This document shows, in pieces, positions 10,294 to 20,045 of a stretch of 64,000 bases of DNA. The DNA comes from Solwaraspora sp. WMMD406 (GTDB taxonomy: Bacteria; Actinomycetota; Actinomycetes; Mycobacteriales; Micromonosporaceae), in the NCBI RefSeq assembly GCF_029626025.1, contig NZ_JARUBF010000001.1, forward strand, positions 496,001 through 560,000, read 5' to 3'. The notes under the pieces were generated by a model that did no database searches, was not told where the DNA came from, and saw nothing but the letters and a program-made list of their open reading frames with translations. A program made the translations under genes and the position numbers. Numbering within the stretch: position 1 is the stretch's first letter; each line of letters starts with the position of its first letter.

Positions 10294-10974
10294 TCAGACC
10301 GCCGGGCGGACCAGCGCGGGGTGCGGCGTCGGAGCGGGCCGTGACCAGCTGGTGCGGTCCGGGATCGGAGTCGGAGTCGGGCACACGGTGGGATCGGTAC
10401 CGACCTCAGGATCGGCCACCTCCGGGTCCGCCACCTCCGGGTCCGCCACCTCCGGGTCCGCCACCTCCGGGTCCGCCACCTCAGGATCGGTGCTGGGCGG
10501 TGGGGCATCCGGCGACGGGGTGGTGTCAGGAATCGGAGATGTGGTGTCCGGGGACGTCGGCCCGGGGCTCGGTACGGAGGGGTGCACGTCCGTGGGTGAC
10601 GATGGCGCCGGCCGCCCGACGCGGGGTGGCGTGGCGTGATCCGGACTGCTCGGTCCGCCCGCCCGTACCGGGTGCGGGTCGCCCGACCACGACGGATCGT
10701 CGCCGTCGATGTCGCCAGCGGCGGGAGATCCGGGACCAGCGGTCGGTGTCGGATCGTCAGGGAGCACGATGACCGGCCCGCCGTACGGCTGGCTGAGGAA
10801 CGGTATGGAGCCTCGGGCGCGCCCGTTCTCGGCGACGGTGGCCGAACCGGCGCCAATGGTGGCGAGCATCGGGAGCGAGGCGGTGAGGACGAGCAGCGCG
10901 ACGATCAGCGCGAAACGTCGACTCGGTCCACTCACCCCGGCGAACCGGGCTGATCCGTCCTGCGGCAGCGGCAC
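10294..10974 (-). CDS. Secreted or membrane-anchored Pro/Asp-rich protein with pentapeptide repeats
   Basis: 226 residues with one N-terminal hydrophobic segment (FALIVALLVLTASLPMLATIG, about 21-41) preceded by Arg residues, so it is probably a signal anchor or signal peptide. The rest is low-complexity Pro/Asp/Gly/Thr, and six tandem 5-residue units of the E-V-A-D-P type come from a 15-bp repeat. No catalytic motif is seen. A spacer or cell-wall-spanning stalk is one reading. It converges with the unknown protein ending at 10155. Confidence 0.5.
   Translation of the reverse strand: MPLPQDGSARFAGVSGPSRRFALIVALLVLTASLPMLATIGAGSATVAENGRARGSIPFLSQPYGGPVIVLPDDPTPTAGPGSPAAGDIDGDDPSWSGDPHPVRAGGPSSPDHATPPRVGRPAPSSPTDVHPSVPSPGPTSPDTTSPIPDTTPSPDAPPPSTDPEVADPEVADPEVADPEVADPEVADPEVGTDPTVCPTPTPIPDRTSWSRPAPTPHPALVRPAV
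10400..10489. repeat. 15-bp in-frame tandem repeat (about 6 units)
   Basis: Four identical units (gccacctccgggtcc) run from 10415 to 10474, flanked by a variant unit on each side. Each encodes V-A-D-P-E on the minus strand. Perfect identity suggests slippage-prone expansion. Confidence 0.85.
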
Positions 10975-11449
10975 GGCTCGACTCCTCGTCGTCGCAGCGA
11001 TCCGATCCCGGACGGGGCCGACATGGCAGGCGGCTCGAGCCGGACACTACATATCGTGGATCAGTGACAGTTAGTTTTCCAGTCCGGCACGAATTGTGAC
11101 CAGAACCGGACGGATGAAGTGGACTCGGCCAATCGCAGCGGCAGGTTACAACTTCCGCGTAACGCGGACATCGCGGCAGCTTGTCCAGACCGACCTATGA
11201 CGCCCCTCACCTCCTCTGCGAATATGGACCAGACGGCGCCGTCGGCGCGCCTCCGCCTCCACCGCGGCGGGCGGGTCCCGACGTCGTACCTCCCGGTCCG
11301 GGTCCAGCCAGAATCCGGCCCGTGCCGCGCGGCAACCCTGACCCGGGCCAGGCGCGGCGAGAGGACCTGCTCCGGCAGCAGCCGGCAGGCAGGACGAGCT
11401 GCGCGGTCGGGACACCCCCGCTGCCACGCACACACGATGGGAGAGACGG
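10975..11449. other. Intergenic region between divergent genes
   Basis: 475 bp separate the Pro-rich secreted protein from the E1alpha gene. The part near 11050-11170 is relatively AT-rich (acatatcgtggatcag, cagttagttttccag) and is the likely place for promoters. I see no RNA gene, clear operator or conserved small ORF here. Confidence 0.4.
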
Positions 11450-12628
11450 ATGGCGAAAGGTGACCGCGGGACCACGACCCGCGGCAGACCGGCCACGGCC
11501 CGGCGGCGGACCGCGAGCGGTGCCGCCGACCCGGCGCTGGTGCAGCTGCTCACCCCGGACGGGGAACGCATCGAACGGGTCACCGGACCGGACGGTACGG
11601 AGTACACCGTCGACTTCACCGACGAGGACTACCGCGGCCTCTACCGTGACCTCGTGGTCGTGCGGAAGCTGGACGCCGAAGCCACCGCCCTGCAACGCCA
11701 GGGCGAGCTGGGCATCTGGGCGAGCCTGCTCGGCCAGGAGGCGGCCCAGGTCGGTTCCGGCCGGGCGCTCCGGCCACAGGACATGGCCTTCCCCACCTAT
11801 CGTGAACATGGCGTGCTCTACTGCCGGGGGATCGACCCGATCATGCCGCTGGGCCTGTTCCGCGGCGTCGACCAGGGTGGTTGGGATCCCAACGAGTTCA
11901 AGTTCAACATGTACACGATCGTCATCGGCGCCCAGACCCTGCACGCCACCGGCTACGCCATGGGCATCACGATGGACGGCAAGACCGGCGGCGACGACGG
12001 CGAGGCGGTGATCGCCTACTTCGGCGACGGCGCGTCGGCCCAGGGCGACGTCAACGAGGCGTTCGTGTGGTCCAGCGTGTTCAACGCGCCGGTGGTCTTC
12101 TTCTGCCAGAACAACCAGTACGCGATCTCCGAGCCGCTCGAGCGGCAGACCCGGATCCCGCTCTACCAGCGCTCGGCCGGCTTCGGCTTCCCCGGCGTAC
12201 GGGTAGACGGCAACGACGTACTGGCGACCTACGCGGTGACCCGCGCGGCGCTGGACAACGCCCGGCACGGCCAGGGTCCGACACTGATCGAGGCCTATAC
12301 GTACCGGATGGGCGCGCACACCACCTCGGACGATCCGACTCGTTACCGGATCGCCAGCGAAGTGGAGGCCTGGCAGGCCAAGGATCCGATCGCCCGGGTC
12401 CGCGCCTTCCTGACCAAGCAGCAGATCGCCGACTCCGACTTCTTCGCAGAGGTCGACGCGCAGGCCCAGCGGGACGCGGTACACCTGCGGGAGCGGGTGC
12501 TCGACATGCCCGATCCGCAGCCGAGCACCCTGTTCGACCACGTCTACGCGCACGGTTCACCGCTGTTGGACGCCGAACGTGTCCAGTTCGAGCGCTACCA
12601 GGCGTCGTTCGAGGGAGGGGCGCACTGA
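11450..12628 (+). CDS. 2-oxoacid dehydrogenase (pyruvate/branched-chain) E1 alpha subunit
   Basis: Thiamine diphosphate-dependent E1 alpha, which with E1 beta decarboxylates a 2-oxoacid and transfers the acyl group to lipoyl-E2. The 392-residue protein has the family order: MAFPTYREHGVLYCRG, then the ThDP/Mg motif GDGASAQGDVNEAF leading to FCQNNQYAIS, and the phosphorylation-loop-like segment YRMGAHTTSDDPTRYR. A basic N-terminal extension of about 50 residues precedes the core. Its TGA overlaps the E1 beta ATG by one base. Substrate (pyruvate or branched-chain 2-oxoacids) cannot be decided from sequence alone. No E3 gene lies in the operon, so a dihydrolipoamide dehydrogenase from elsewhere must serve. 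Confidence 0.9.
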   Translation: MAKGDRGTTTRGRPATARRRTASGAADPALVQLLTPDGERIERVTGPDGTEYTVDFTDEDYRGLYRDLVVVRKLDAEATALQRQGELGIWASLLGQEAAQVGSGRALRPQDMAFPTYREHGVLYCRGIDPIMPLGLFRGVDQGGWDPNEFKFNMYTIVIGAQTLHATGYAMGITMDGKTGGDDGEAVIAYFGDGASAQGDVNEAFVWSSVFNAPVVFFCQNNQYAISEPLERQTRIPLYQRSAGFGFPGVRVDGNDVLATYAVTRAALDNARHGQGPTLIEAYTYRMGAHTTSDDPTRYRIASEVEAWQAKDPIARVRAFLTKQQIADSDFFAEVDAQAQRDAVHLRERVLDMPDPQPSTLFDHVYAHGSPLLDAERVQFERYQASFEGGAH

Positions 12629-13614
12629 TGGCCGAGACACTGACCCTGGGCAAGGCGTTGAACGTCGGGCTGCGCCGCGCGTTGGACGACGACGGCAAGG
12701 TCATCATCATGGGCGAGGACGTCGGCAAGCTCGGCGGCGTCTTCCGGATCACCGACGGACTGCAGAAGGACTTCGGCGAGGACCGGGTCATCGACACCCC
12801 GCTGGCCGAGTCGGGCATCATCGGTACGGCGGTCGGGTTGGCCATCCGTGGCTACCGTCCGGTCTGCGAGATCCAGTTCGACGGCTTCGTCTACCCCGCG
12901 TACGACCAGATCGTCTCGCAGGTGGCGAAGATGCACTACCGGTCACGCGGCAAGGTGAAGCTGCCGATCGTGATCCGGATCCCGTTCGGCGGCGGGATCG
13001 GCGCGGTGGAGCACCACTCGGAGTCGCCGGAGGCCTACTTTTCGCACACCGCCGGTCTGAAGGTCGTCGCCTGCGCGTCGCCTCAGGACGCCTACACGAT
13101 GATCCAGCAGGCGATCATTTCCGACGATCCGATCATCTTCCTGGAGCCCAAGCGGCGGTACTGGGAGAAGGCTCCGGTCGAACTGGAGGCCCCGCTGGGT
13201 ACGGCGTACCCGCTGCACGCCGCCCGTACGGTCCGAGCCGGCAGTGACGCGACGGTGCTGGCGTACGGCCCGATGGTGCGCACCGCGTTGGACGCGGCGA
13301 CCGCTGCCGCCGAGGAGGGCCGGGAGCTGGAGGTGATCGACCTTCGCTCGTTGTCGCCGCTCGATCTGGACCCGGCCTACGAGTCGGTACGGCGTACCGG
13401 TCGCTGTGTGGTCGTGCACGAGGCACCGTCCAACCTCGGGCTCGGTTCGGAGATCGCCGCGCGGATCACCGAGGAGTGCTTCTACTCGTTGGAGGCACCG
13501 GTGCTGCGGGTGGCCGGGTTCAACACGCCGTACCCGGCGGCCCGGTTGGAGGAGGAGTACCTGCCGGACCTGGATCGGGTGCTCGACGCCGTCGATCGTG
13601 CGTTCGGTTGGTGA
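12628..13614 (+). CDS. 2-oxoacid dehydrogenase E1 beta subunit
   Basis: 328-residue beta subunit. It has the pyrimidine-binding transketolase domain (GEDVGKLGGVFRITDGL, then DTPLAESGIIGTAVGLAIRG with the conserved Glu) and the C-terminal transketolase domain (VIDLRSLSPLDLDP; VVVHEAPSNLGLGSEIAARI). The histidine pair in GAVEHHSESPEAYF is the usual E1 beta feature near the active-site channel. It starts at the TGATG junction with E1 alpha and overlaps the E2 gene at GTGA, so E1alpha-E1beta-E2 form one coupled operon. Confidence 0.92.
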   Translation: MAETLTLGKALNVGLRRALDDDGKVIIMGEDVGKLGGVFRITDGLQKDFGEDRVIDTPLAESGIIGTAVGLAIRGYRPVCEIQFDGFVYPAYDQIVSQVAKMHYRSRGKVKLPIVIRIPFGGGIGAVEHHSESPEAYFSHTAGLKVVACASPQDAYTMIQQAIISDDPIIFLEPKRRYWEKAPVELEAPLGTAYPLHAARTVRAGSDATVLAYGPMVRTALDAATAAAEEGRELEVIDLRSLSPLDLDPAYESVRRTGRCVVVHEAPSNLGLGSEIAARITEECFYSLEAPVLRVAGFNTPYPAARLEEEYLPDLDRVLDAVDRAFGW

Positions 13615-15131
13615 GCGCGATGTCACGGATCAAGCAGTTCGACCTGCCGGACCTGGGGGAAGGGCTGACCGAGGGCGAGATCCTGAAGTGGCTCGTCTCG
13701 GTCGGCGAGACGATCGAGTTGAACCAGCCGATCGTCGAGGTGGAGACCGCGAAGGCGGCGGTGGAGATTCCCGCCAAATGGGGTGGCCAGGTACAGGCGA
13801 TCTTCCATCCGGAGGGCGCGACGGTCGAGGTGGGCACCGCGATCATCGCCATCGACACCGACCCGGGGGCGGGAGCGCTGCCACCGGCCGACTCGGCACC
13901 GGGGACCGAATCAACGGGCGATCGAGAGATTCCGCCCGCCGACGGTGCGATCGAGCCCGGACTGATCGGCGGCCCTGCCCCGGGCGGGCGGACGGCGGTG
14001 CTGGTCGGCTACGGTCCGCGCACGACGGTGGCGAAACGTCGTCCACGCCGTACCGAAGGCGCAGGCTCAGGCCCGGGGCCGGCGTCCGGACCGTCCATGG
14101 CCACGCCGCCGGGACCACGGGTTCCGGCGTCCGCCGGCGTACCGGAGCCGGTGGATCCACGTGGAGAATCCAGCACGGCGTCCCCTGTCCCGGTCACCGC
14201 TAACCCAACGCCCGCGCCGTCGGTCGGGGCGAAGGTGCTGGCCAAGCCGCCGGTCCGCAAGCTCGCCCGGGATCTCGGCGTCGACCTGGTCGCGGTCACC
14301 GGCACCGGCCCGCTCGGCGCGATCACCCGCGACGACGTACTGCGCGCGAGTCAGGACGAGACGGTCGCGGCCTCGCCATCGGCGGGACCGGACGACGGTA
14401 CGGCCGGCGTCGGAGTCTCGTCGTTCGGGCCGGATCGGGAACGACGCGTCCCGGTCAAGGGCGTGCGGAAGTTGACCGCCGAGAACATGGTGGCCTCGGC
14501 GTTCAGCGCGCCGCACGTGACCGAGTTCCTGACCGTCGACCTGACCCGGTCGGTCAAGGCGTTGGATCGGTTGCGGGCTCAGCCGCAATGGCGTGAGCTG
14601 CGGGTTTCGCCCCTGTTGATGGTCGCCAAGGCAGTACTGCTCGCGGTACACCGGCATCCGATGGTCAATTCGACGTGGGCCGGCGACGAGATCGTCGTCA
14701 AGGACTACGTCAATCTCGGTATCGCGGCGGCCACCGAGCGTGGGCTCATCGTGCCGAACATCAAGGACGCCGGACGGCTGTCGCTGCTCCAGCTGGCCGA
14801 AGCCATGACGGAGTTGGTCCGTACCGCGAAGGCTGGTCGGACCGCGCCGGCGGACATGACCGGCGGCACCATCACGATCACCAACGTCGGCGTGTTCGGA
14901 GTGGACACTGGTACGCCGATCCTGCCGCCCGGCGAGTCGGCGATCCTGGCCGTCGGCGCCATCCGGAAGGCACCCTGGGTGCACAAAGAGAAGATTCGGG
15001 TACGCCAGGTCGCCACGCTGGCGCTCTCGTTCGATCACCGGATCATCGATGGCGAGCTCGGCTCGGCGTTCCTGCGCGACATCGGTGCCTTCCTGACCGA
15101 TCCCGAGGCGACGTTGCTCGCCTGGACCTGA
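13611..15131 (+). CDS. Dihydrolipoamide acyltransferase E2
   Basis: 506-residue E2 core enzyme. The single lipoyl domain is at about 1-85 (DLGEGLTEGEILKWL; the lipoylated Lys is in VEVETAKAAVEIP). A long Pro/Ala/Gly linker leads to the peripheral subunit-binding domain VRKLARDLGVDLVAVTGTG and LGAITRDDVL near 220-250. The catalytic acyltransferase domain follows, ending with LSFDHRIIDGELGSAFL, which has the His and Asp of the CAT-like active site. GTG at 13611 overlaps the E1 beta stop by 4 bp. ATG at 13620 is an equally possible start three codons later. A strong hairpin terminator follows. Confidence 0.92.
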   Translation: MSAMSRIKQFDLPDLGEGLTEGEILKWLVSVGETIELNQPIVEVETAKAAVEIPAKWGGQVQAIFHPEGATVEVGTAIIAIDTDPGAGALPPADSAPGTESTGDREIPPADGAIEPGLIGGPAPGGRTAVLVGYGPRTTVAKRRPRRTEGAGSGPGPASGPSMATPPGPRVPASAGVPEPVDPRGESSTASPVPVTANPTPAPSVGAKVLAKPPVRKLARDLGVDLVAVTGTGPLGAITRDDVLRASQDETVAASPSAGPDDGTAGVGVSSFGPDRERRVPVKGVRKLTAENMVASAFSAPHVTEFLTVDLTRSVKALDRLRAQPQWRELRVSPLLMVAKAVLLAVHRHPMVNSTWAGDEIVVKDYVNLGIAAATERGLIVPNIKDAGRLSLLQLAEAMTELVRTAKAGRTAPADMTGGTITITNVGVFGVDTGTPILPPGESAILAVGAIRKAPWVHKEKIRVRQVATLALSFDHRIIDGELGSAFLRDIGAFLTDPEATLLAWT

Positions 15132-15187
15132 CGACATCCCACCGTTGTTGACCGCGTCCCGCGACGGACACCCGGCAACAGCGACCG

Positions 15188-15221
15188 ACGGCGTCGCTCC
15201 GATGACTCGGAGCGACGCCGT
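15188..15221 (+). terminator. Hairpin terminator of the E1-E2 operon
   Basis: A perfect 15-bp stem (acggcgtcgctccga with its complement) around a 4-base loop lies 57 bp after the E2 stop. There is no long T-run, as is usual for actinobacterial terminators. Confidence 0.85.
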
Positions 15222-15394
15222 TCTGCGTGGTGACCTAATAAACCCCGGCCCTAGTGGATCGCAACCGTTTTTTCTTCAGACAGTGTCGGGTCTCACCTTC
15301 GAATCGTTGGCAATCCGGCTCGTGGGTGGGCTTCAATAAATGCGGAGACACGAGGCCGCCCCGGCCTGCCACCAGATCCACAGGAGATCCCGCT

Positions 15395-15532
15395 ATGTCT
15401 ATGATCAACCGAATTCGCCGACACCGGGAAGCCGCCCGCCGTACCCGCGCCCTCGAACGGGCGCTGCGGTCGACCGACTCGCCCGCCGTCCGCGACGAGA
15501 TCCGCGCCATCGCCCAGCGTTACTACCGCTGA
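15395..15532 (+). CDS. 45-residue basic helical protein
   Basis: The ATG at 15395 follows AGGAGA at a good distance and opens 45 codons. The product starts MSMINRIRRHREAARRTRAL and ends IAQRYYR. It is Arg-rich with a likely continuous helix and no signal peptide. I do not recognise a named family. Very similar short Arg-rich proteins are common in Micromonosporaceae, which is a recollection, not a search. It stands alone after the operon terminator. Confidence 0.6.
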   Translation: MSMINRIRRHREAARRTRALERALRSTDSPAVRDEIRAIAQRYYR

Positions 15533-15882
15533 CCGCGTACGTCTGACGGCGGCCGGCCGGCCCGTCGGCCCGGCGACCGCCCGCCTTCGCCCATCCATGT
15601 CCCCCAGACACCACCGCCACTTCATCGGCACCGGGATTCCTCGGTTCCCGCGCGGCCCGGTACGGTGGTTCGGTCGCCGTTCAGTCGACTCGACGCGTTG
15701 CGGACCAGACTTGGTCAGCAGGCGGCCGGTCGCCGGGCCGGCGTCCTACGCTGCCCGGCCAGACGACAACCGATCATCGAGGTCGGGGAGTTCGCCCGGT
15801 CGGATCAGCTGGCGTCACTGGTCACCAGACCAATGGCACCGGCCCGCACCGGCACAGCTGACATGTCATGGAGGAGGCGCAC
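15533..15882. other. Intergenic region, no feature recognised
   Basis: 350 bp between the 45-residue protein and the Pro-rich membrane protein. The only functional element I see is the strong ribosome-binding site GGAGGAGG at 15870-15877 for the next gene. The frames covering it have no family resemblance. Confidence 0.4.
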
Positions 15883-17964
15883 ATGACGTCCGAGGGCACG
15901 CAGCATCCCGGCCAGGAGCCGGAGGAGGCGGGCGTCGGCGGACCGGCGCCCTACGGTAGCCAGCGGCAACGCGGCGAGCAGGTGCCCGGCGACGACCACG
16001 GCCCGGGCCACCCAGTCGGCCAGTGGGCCCCGCCGGTCGGCGGCGGCTGGAATCCAGGATCGAGTGATCACCCGGCCCAACCGGGCCGGCCCGGCCACCA
16101 GAGCCACCACGCGGCCCCGCCTCCGTACCCGCCGCCGCCCGGCGGCGGATTCCCGGCTGGCCCACCGGCGGAGCCGACCCACCGGGCCCCTGGTGAACTC
16201 GGCTGGAGCCCACCTCCGGCGATCCCGCCGGCCGAGCCGTGGTCGCCCCAGCAGGCATGGCGGACCGAGCCGGATCGGCCCACACCACCCAGCCAGCCCG
16301 AGCCAGCGTCATTCCCGCCCGGTCCCCCGCCGCCACGCTTCGGACCGGCGGGCGGATTCGAGCCGGCCAACCGTTTCGGCACCACACCGCCGGAACCCCA
16401 GCAGCCGGCCGCGCCGGCGGACGCTCCCCGCCACGGGGCCGCCGAGACCCCGCGACCCGGTGCCGCCCTGCCGTTCAACCCCGCCGGGCCGACCCCACTG
16501 CCACCGCAAGAGGTACGCGTGCCCGGAGCCTCGCTCGCGGCCGCCCTCGGCGGTTCACCGGTGCCGCCACCACCGCAGCAACCGCCACCACCCGCCGCAG
16601 CGCAGCTGCCTCCGTCGGCACAGCGGCACGTGCCACCGCCGCACCAGCAACCCGCGCCCGTGCCCGTGCCACAGCAGCCTTCGGCCGTACCGCAACAGCG
16701 GACGCCGGCCCGCGACGAGCCGCCGGCCGACCAACGGGCCTCGTTCCCGGCGGCGCAGCGGGCAGCCGGAGACGGCCCTGGCGGAGAGGCCGCCGGCGGG
16801 CCGGTGCGGCCGGTCACCGCGATCGCCTCCGTTCCCACCGGCAACCGCGTCTCCCCACCGCCGGACCAAGCCGCGGTGGCGGCCGGTCGTCCGCCAGCGC
16901 GCCCCCGGGTGTACGGCCGACCGGTCGACCCGGAAGCCGCCGAGCCGGCCGCGCCAGCCGGCCCGGCCGGACCCGACCGGCAAGGGAGTGGTTTCCCACC
17001 CAACGGCGTCGCCTTCACCCCGCCCGGCTCGCCGGTCTCCCCGGCCGAGCACGGCAGGCCGGACCCCCTGCCGGCCCGCCCCGGCCAGACCGGACAGGCA
17101 CCGCCAGCCGCCACCGGGCCGTTCGGACCCCGCCCGCCGGCCGACGCCGGACGGCAGGCACCCGGTCCGGACGCCGCGCAACTCGCACTACCGCACCTGA
17201 GCGCCGGCGCGCACATCCAGCCGACCAGTCCGGCTGACGCCGTTCGCGGTTACCGCCAGTCCGGTGCCGCACCCTACGGCGACCTGTTGGACGAGGGCGC
17301 GCCTGACGCGCCACACCGGCACAACGGCTCTGACCTGGGCATGTCCGGTCGGACCGCCGGCTTCCCGCCGCCGGAGCCACCAGCCCAGCAACCGACCAGC
17401 CATCCGGGCGTGGGGTACTCTCCGGCAGCCGCGCCGCGCCCAGCCGGTGTCCCACACGCCGCCGCCAGTGCCGCTCCGGCGGATGCCGGCCAATGGGCCC
17501 CGGACGAGCAGGAGCAGAACCGGTTCGACGCGTTCCGGCCGGACGCGCCCGCACCGGCGGAGGCGGAGGCCAAACCCGAACCGACGCCTCAGGTCCGCAA
17601 CGGACGGGTGCTGCTCGCGGTCCTCGGTGCCGCCGTGCTCCTGGTAGCGATCCCGTTGTCCCTGGTCTGGCTGATCACCCGCCCGCCGGGGGAGCCGGCC
17701 TTCAACCCGGCCGTCGGGGAGTGTGTCAAGCAGTCCGGCAACACGGCGCAGCCGGCGGACTGCGCCGAGCCGAACGCGTTCGAGGTCATCGCAAAGGTCC
17801 AGCAGGTCGATCAGTGCGCGGATCCCGCCGCGCCACACATCGAGATGCCGGGCGAGTCCGGTCGGGAACAGGTACTCTGCCTGCGAGCCGCAGCCGGCGC
17901 GAATCCCGCTGGCGATCCCGAGGCCGAACCGAGCGCGGAGGCCAGCACCGAAACCACCGGCTAG
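15883..17964 (+). CDS. Large Pro-rich membrane protein with small extracytoplasmic domain
   Basis: 693 residues starting at the ATG six bases after GGAGGAGG (an ATG 15 bp upstream is inside the RBS region). About 570 residues are low-complexity Pro/Gly/Ala/Gln with no fold signature. A single transmembrane helix follows (VLLAVLGAAVLLVAIPLSLVWLI, about 575-598). The remaining about 95 residues look extracellular: PAFNPAVGECVKQSGNTAQP, DCAEPNAFEVIAKV, DQCADPAAP and VLCLRAA. The four Cys could form two disulfides, as in LppU-like actinobacterial domains. The topology is therefore a cytoplasmic Pro-rich arm with a small folded outside domain. Function is unknown; a role at the cell pole or wall is only a guess. 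Confidence 0.65.
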   Translation: MTSEGTQHPGQEPEEAGVGGPAPYGSQRQRGEQVPGDDHGPGHPVGQWAPPVGGGWNPGSSDHPAQPGRPGHQSHHAAPPPYPPPPGGGFPAGPPAEPTHRAPGELGWSPPPAIPPAEPWSPQQAWRTEPDRPTPPSQPEPASFPPGPPPPRFGPAGGFEPANRFGTTPPEPQQPAAPADAPRHGAAETPRPGAALPFNPAGPTPLPPQEVRVPGASLAAALGGSPVPPPPQQPPPPAAAQLPPSAQRHVPPPHQQPAPVPVPQQPSAVPQQRTPARDEPPADQRASFPAAQRAAGDGPGGEAAGGPVRPVTAIASVPTGNRVSPPPDQAAVAAGRPPARPRVYGRPVDPEAAEPAAPAGPAGPDRQGSGFPPNGVAFTPPGSPVSPAEHGRPDPLPARPGQTGQAPPAATGPFGPRPPADAGRQAPGPDAAQLALPHLSAGAHIQPTSPADAVRGYRQSGAAPYGDLLDEGAPDAPHRHNGSDLGMSGRTAGFPPPEPPAQQPTSHPGVGYSPAAAPRPAGVPHAAASAAPADAGQWAPDEQEQNRFDAFRPDAPAPAEAEAKPEPTPQVRNGRVLLAVLGAAVLLVAIPLSLVWLITRPPGEPAFNPAVGECVKQSGNTAQPADCAEPNAFEVIAKVQQVDQCADPAAPHIEMPGESGREQVLCLRAAAGANPAGDPEAEPSAEASTETTG

Positions 17965-18052
17965 GACACGCCTGCCGAGCCTGCCGGCTTTCGGGCCTGC
18001 CGGCTATCGGGCCTGTACGGTCTCGAGTCGGCCGCCATGGCAGGGTGATCAA

Positions 18053-20029
18053 ATGGCCTCATCGCCGCGCGTTCGTGCGCCCCAGCTGAAGGGCCGCCAG
18101 TGGTTGAACACTGGCGGCCGGTTGATCACCCTCGCCGATCTGCGGGGCAAGATCGTTCTGCTCGATTTCTGGACCTTTTGCTGCGTCAACTGCCTGCACG
18201 TCATCGACGAGCTGCGTCCGCTGGAGGAAAAGCTCGGCGACGTACTCGTGGTGATCGGCGTGCACTCGCCCAAGTTCGCTCACGAGCGGGACCCGGCGGC
18301 GGTGGCGGCCGCGGTCGAACGGTACGGCGTGACCCACCCGGTGCTCGACGATCCGGACCTGGACATGTGGCAGCAGTACGCCGCCCGGGCCTGGCCGACG
18401 CTGGTGCTGGTCGACCCGGAGGGTTACGTGGTGGCCACCATGGCAGGTGAGGGGCACGCCGACGGGCTCGCCCGGGAGATCGATGAGTTGATCGGCATCC
18501 ACCAGGCCAAGGGGACGCTGCACCGGGGAGACGGGCCCTACGTACCGCCGGAGCCGGTCGAGGGCACTCTCCGGTTCCCCGGCAAGGCGATCACGCTCGA
18601 CAACGGCGGATTCCTGGTTTCCGACTCGGCCCGACACAGTCTGGCCGAGCTGGCACCGGACGGCGAGAGCCTGGTCCGACGAATCGGTTCCGGCGAGCGT
18701 GGCCGGACCGACGGCGACGCCGCGACCGCACGGTTCAGCGAGCCGCAAGGGCTGCTGCGTCTGCCGCGGGAGGTCGCCGTCCGCGTCGGCTACGACATCG
18801 TGGTCGCCGACACCGTCAACCACCTGCTGCGCGGTCTGAGACACGGCACCGGTGAGGTCCGTACGATCGCCGGTTCCGGACGGCAGTGGCGCTCTACCGT
18901 GGATCACGACCCGCACGACGCGCTCGCCGCCGACCTGTCCTCCCCCTGGGACCTGGCCTGGTACGACGGTCGGATCATCGTGGCGATGGCCGGGATTCAC
19001 CAGCTGTGGTGGTTCGACCCGATCAAGCGGACCACCGGCGTCTACGCCGGGACCACGGTGGAGTCGTTGCGCGACGGTCCGATCCCCGACGTCTGGATGG
19101 CCCAGCCGTCCGGTCTGGCGGTCAGCCCGGACGGTCGGCAACTGTGGATAGCCGACAGCGAGACCAGCGCGCTGCGCTGCCTCACCGCCGGTGAGCTGCG
19201 GACGGTCGTCGGGCAGGGGCTGTTCGACTTCGGCCGGATGGACGGCGCGGCCTCGCAGGCGCTGCTCCAGCACCCCCTCGGTGTCGGTGTCCTGGCCGAC
19301 GGGTCGGTGCTGGTCGCGGACACCTACAACGGCGCGGTTCGGCGCTACGACCCGGTGACCGACCGGGTCGGCACGGTGGTCGACGGCCTGGCCGAACCGA
19401 GCGACGTCGTCGTGGCAGACGACGGCGCGGTGCTCGTGGTCGAATCCGGCGCGCACCGGTTGACCCGGATCGCGCCGGGTGCGCTCGCCGCCGCCGGCGC
19501 GATGTCGGCCGGCTCGGCATCAACCGGCTCGGCATCAACCGGCTCGGCGTCGGCCGGCTCGGCGTCGGCCGGCGCGATGTCGGCGGCGGGTTCGACGGGG
19601 GTCGCCGGCGAACGGTACCGCGCGGAGCGCCCCGCGACCCTGCTCGCTCCCGGGTCGGTGTCCTTGGAGGTGATCTTCACTCCGGCTCCCGGCCAGAAGC
19701 TGGATTCCACGTTCGGGCCGGCCACCCGGCTGGAGGTGTCGGCCAACCCGCCGGAACTGCTGGCGGCCGGTTCCGGTGTCGGTACCGAGTTGAGCCGACA
19801 GTTGATCATCGATGCGGCCGCAGGCCCGGGCGTACTGCAGGTGGTGGCCCAGGCGGCGACCTGCGACGCCGACGCAGAACACGCCGCGTGTCACCTGACC
19901 CGACAGGACTGGGGGGTACCGGTACGGGTCGGCTCCGCCGGAGCCCACCGGCTGCCACTGATCCTGCGCGGCGTCGACCGACCGGACGCAGCGGCCGACA
20001 CCGACACCGACAGGCATCTACCGGACTGA
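18053..20029 (+). CDS. Thioredoxin-like/NHL-repeat protein
   Basis: 658 residues from the ATG at 18053, chosen because AGGGTGA precedes it and the thioredoxin fold starts at once. The N-terminal TlpA-like domain (about 1-150) has IVLLDFWTFCCVNCLHVIDEL with a CVNC redox centre. A beta-propeller of NHL units follows (about 180-470: GFLVSDSARHSLAEL, DIVVADTVNHLLRGL, GSVLVADTYNGAVRRYDP). The C-terminal part resembles a DUF-type beta domain. A short Gly/Ser/Ala/Thr repeat of 5-residue units near 490-515 separates the two halves. Families of this architecture are called NHL-domain thiol-disulfide isomerases. No signal peptide is seen, so it is probably cytoplasmic. Confidence 0.82.
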   Translation: MASSPRVRAPQLKGRQWLNTGGRLITLADLRGKIVLLDFWTFCCVNCLHVIDELRPLEEKLGDVLVVIGVHSPKFAHERDPAAVAAAVERYGVTHPVLDDPDLDMWQQYAARAWPTLVLVDPEGYVVATMAGEGHADGLAREIDELIGIHQAKGTLHRGDGPYVPPEPVEGTLRFPGKAITLDNGGFLVSDSARHSLAELAPDGESLVRRIGSGERGRTDGDAATARFSEPQGLLRLPREVAVRVGYDIVVADTVNHLLRGLRHGTGEVRTIAGSGRQWRSTVDHDPHDALAADLSSPWDLAWYDGRIIVAMAGIHQLWWFDPIKRTTGVYAGTTVESLRDGPIPDVWMAQPSGLAVSPDGRQLWIADSETSALRCLTAGELRTVVGQGLFDFGRMDGAASQALLQHPLGVGVLADGSVLVADTYNGAVRRYDPVTDRVGTVVDGLAEPSDVVVADDGAVLVVESGAHRLTRIAPGALAAAGAMSAGSASTGSASTGSASAGSASAGAMSAAGSTGVAGERYRAERPATLLAPGSVSLEVIFTPAPGQKLDSTFGPATRLEVSANPPELLAAGSGVGTELSRQLIIDAAAGPGVLQVVAQAATCDADAEHAACHLTRQDWGVPVRVGSAGAHRLPLILRGVDRPDAAADTDTDRHLPD

Positions 20030-20045
20030 GCCGACACCAGGTCGC

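Noticed and set aside
10400-10489. Short-repeat CRISPR-like array in the Pro-rich protein gene
   Set aside because: 15-bp units abut each other, lack spacers and encode a pentapeptide repeat.
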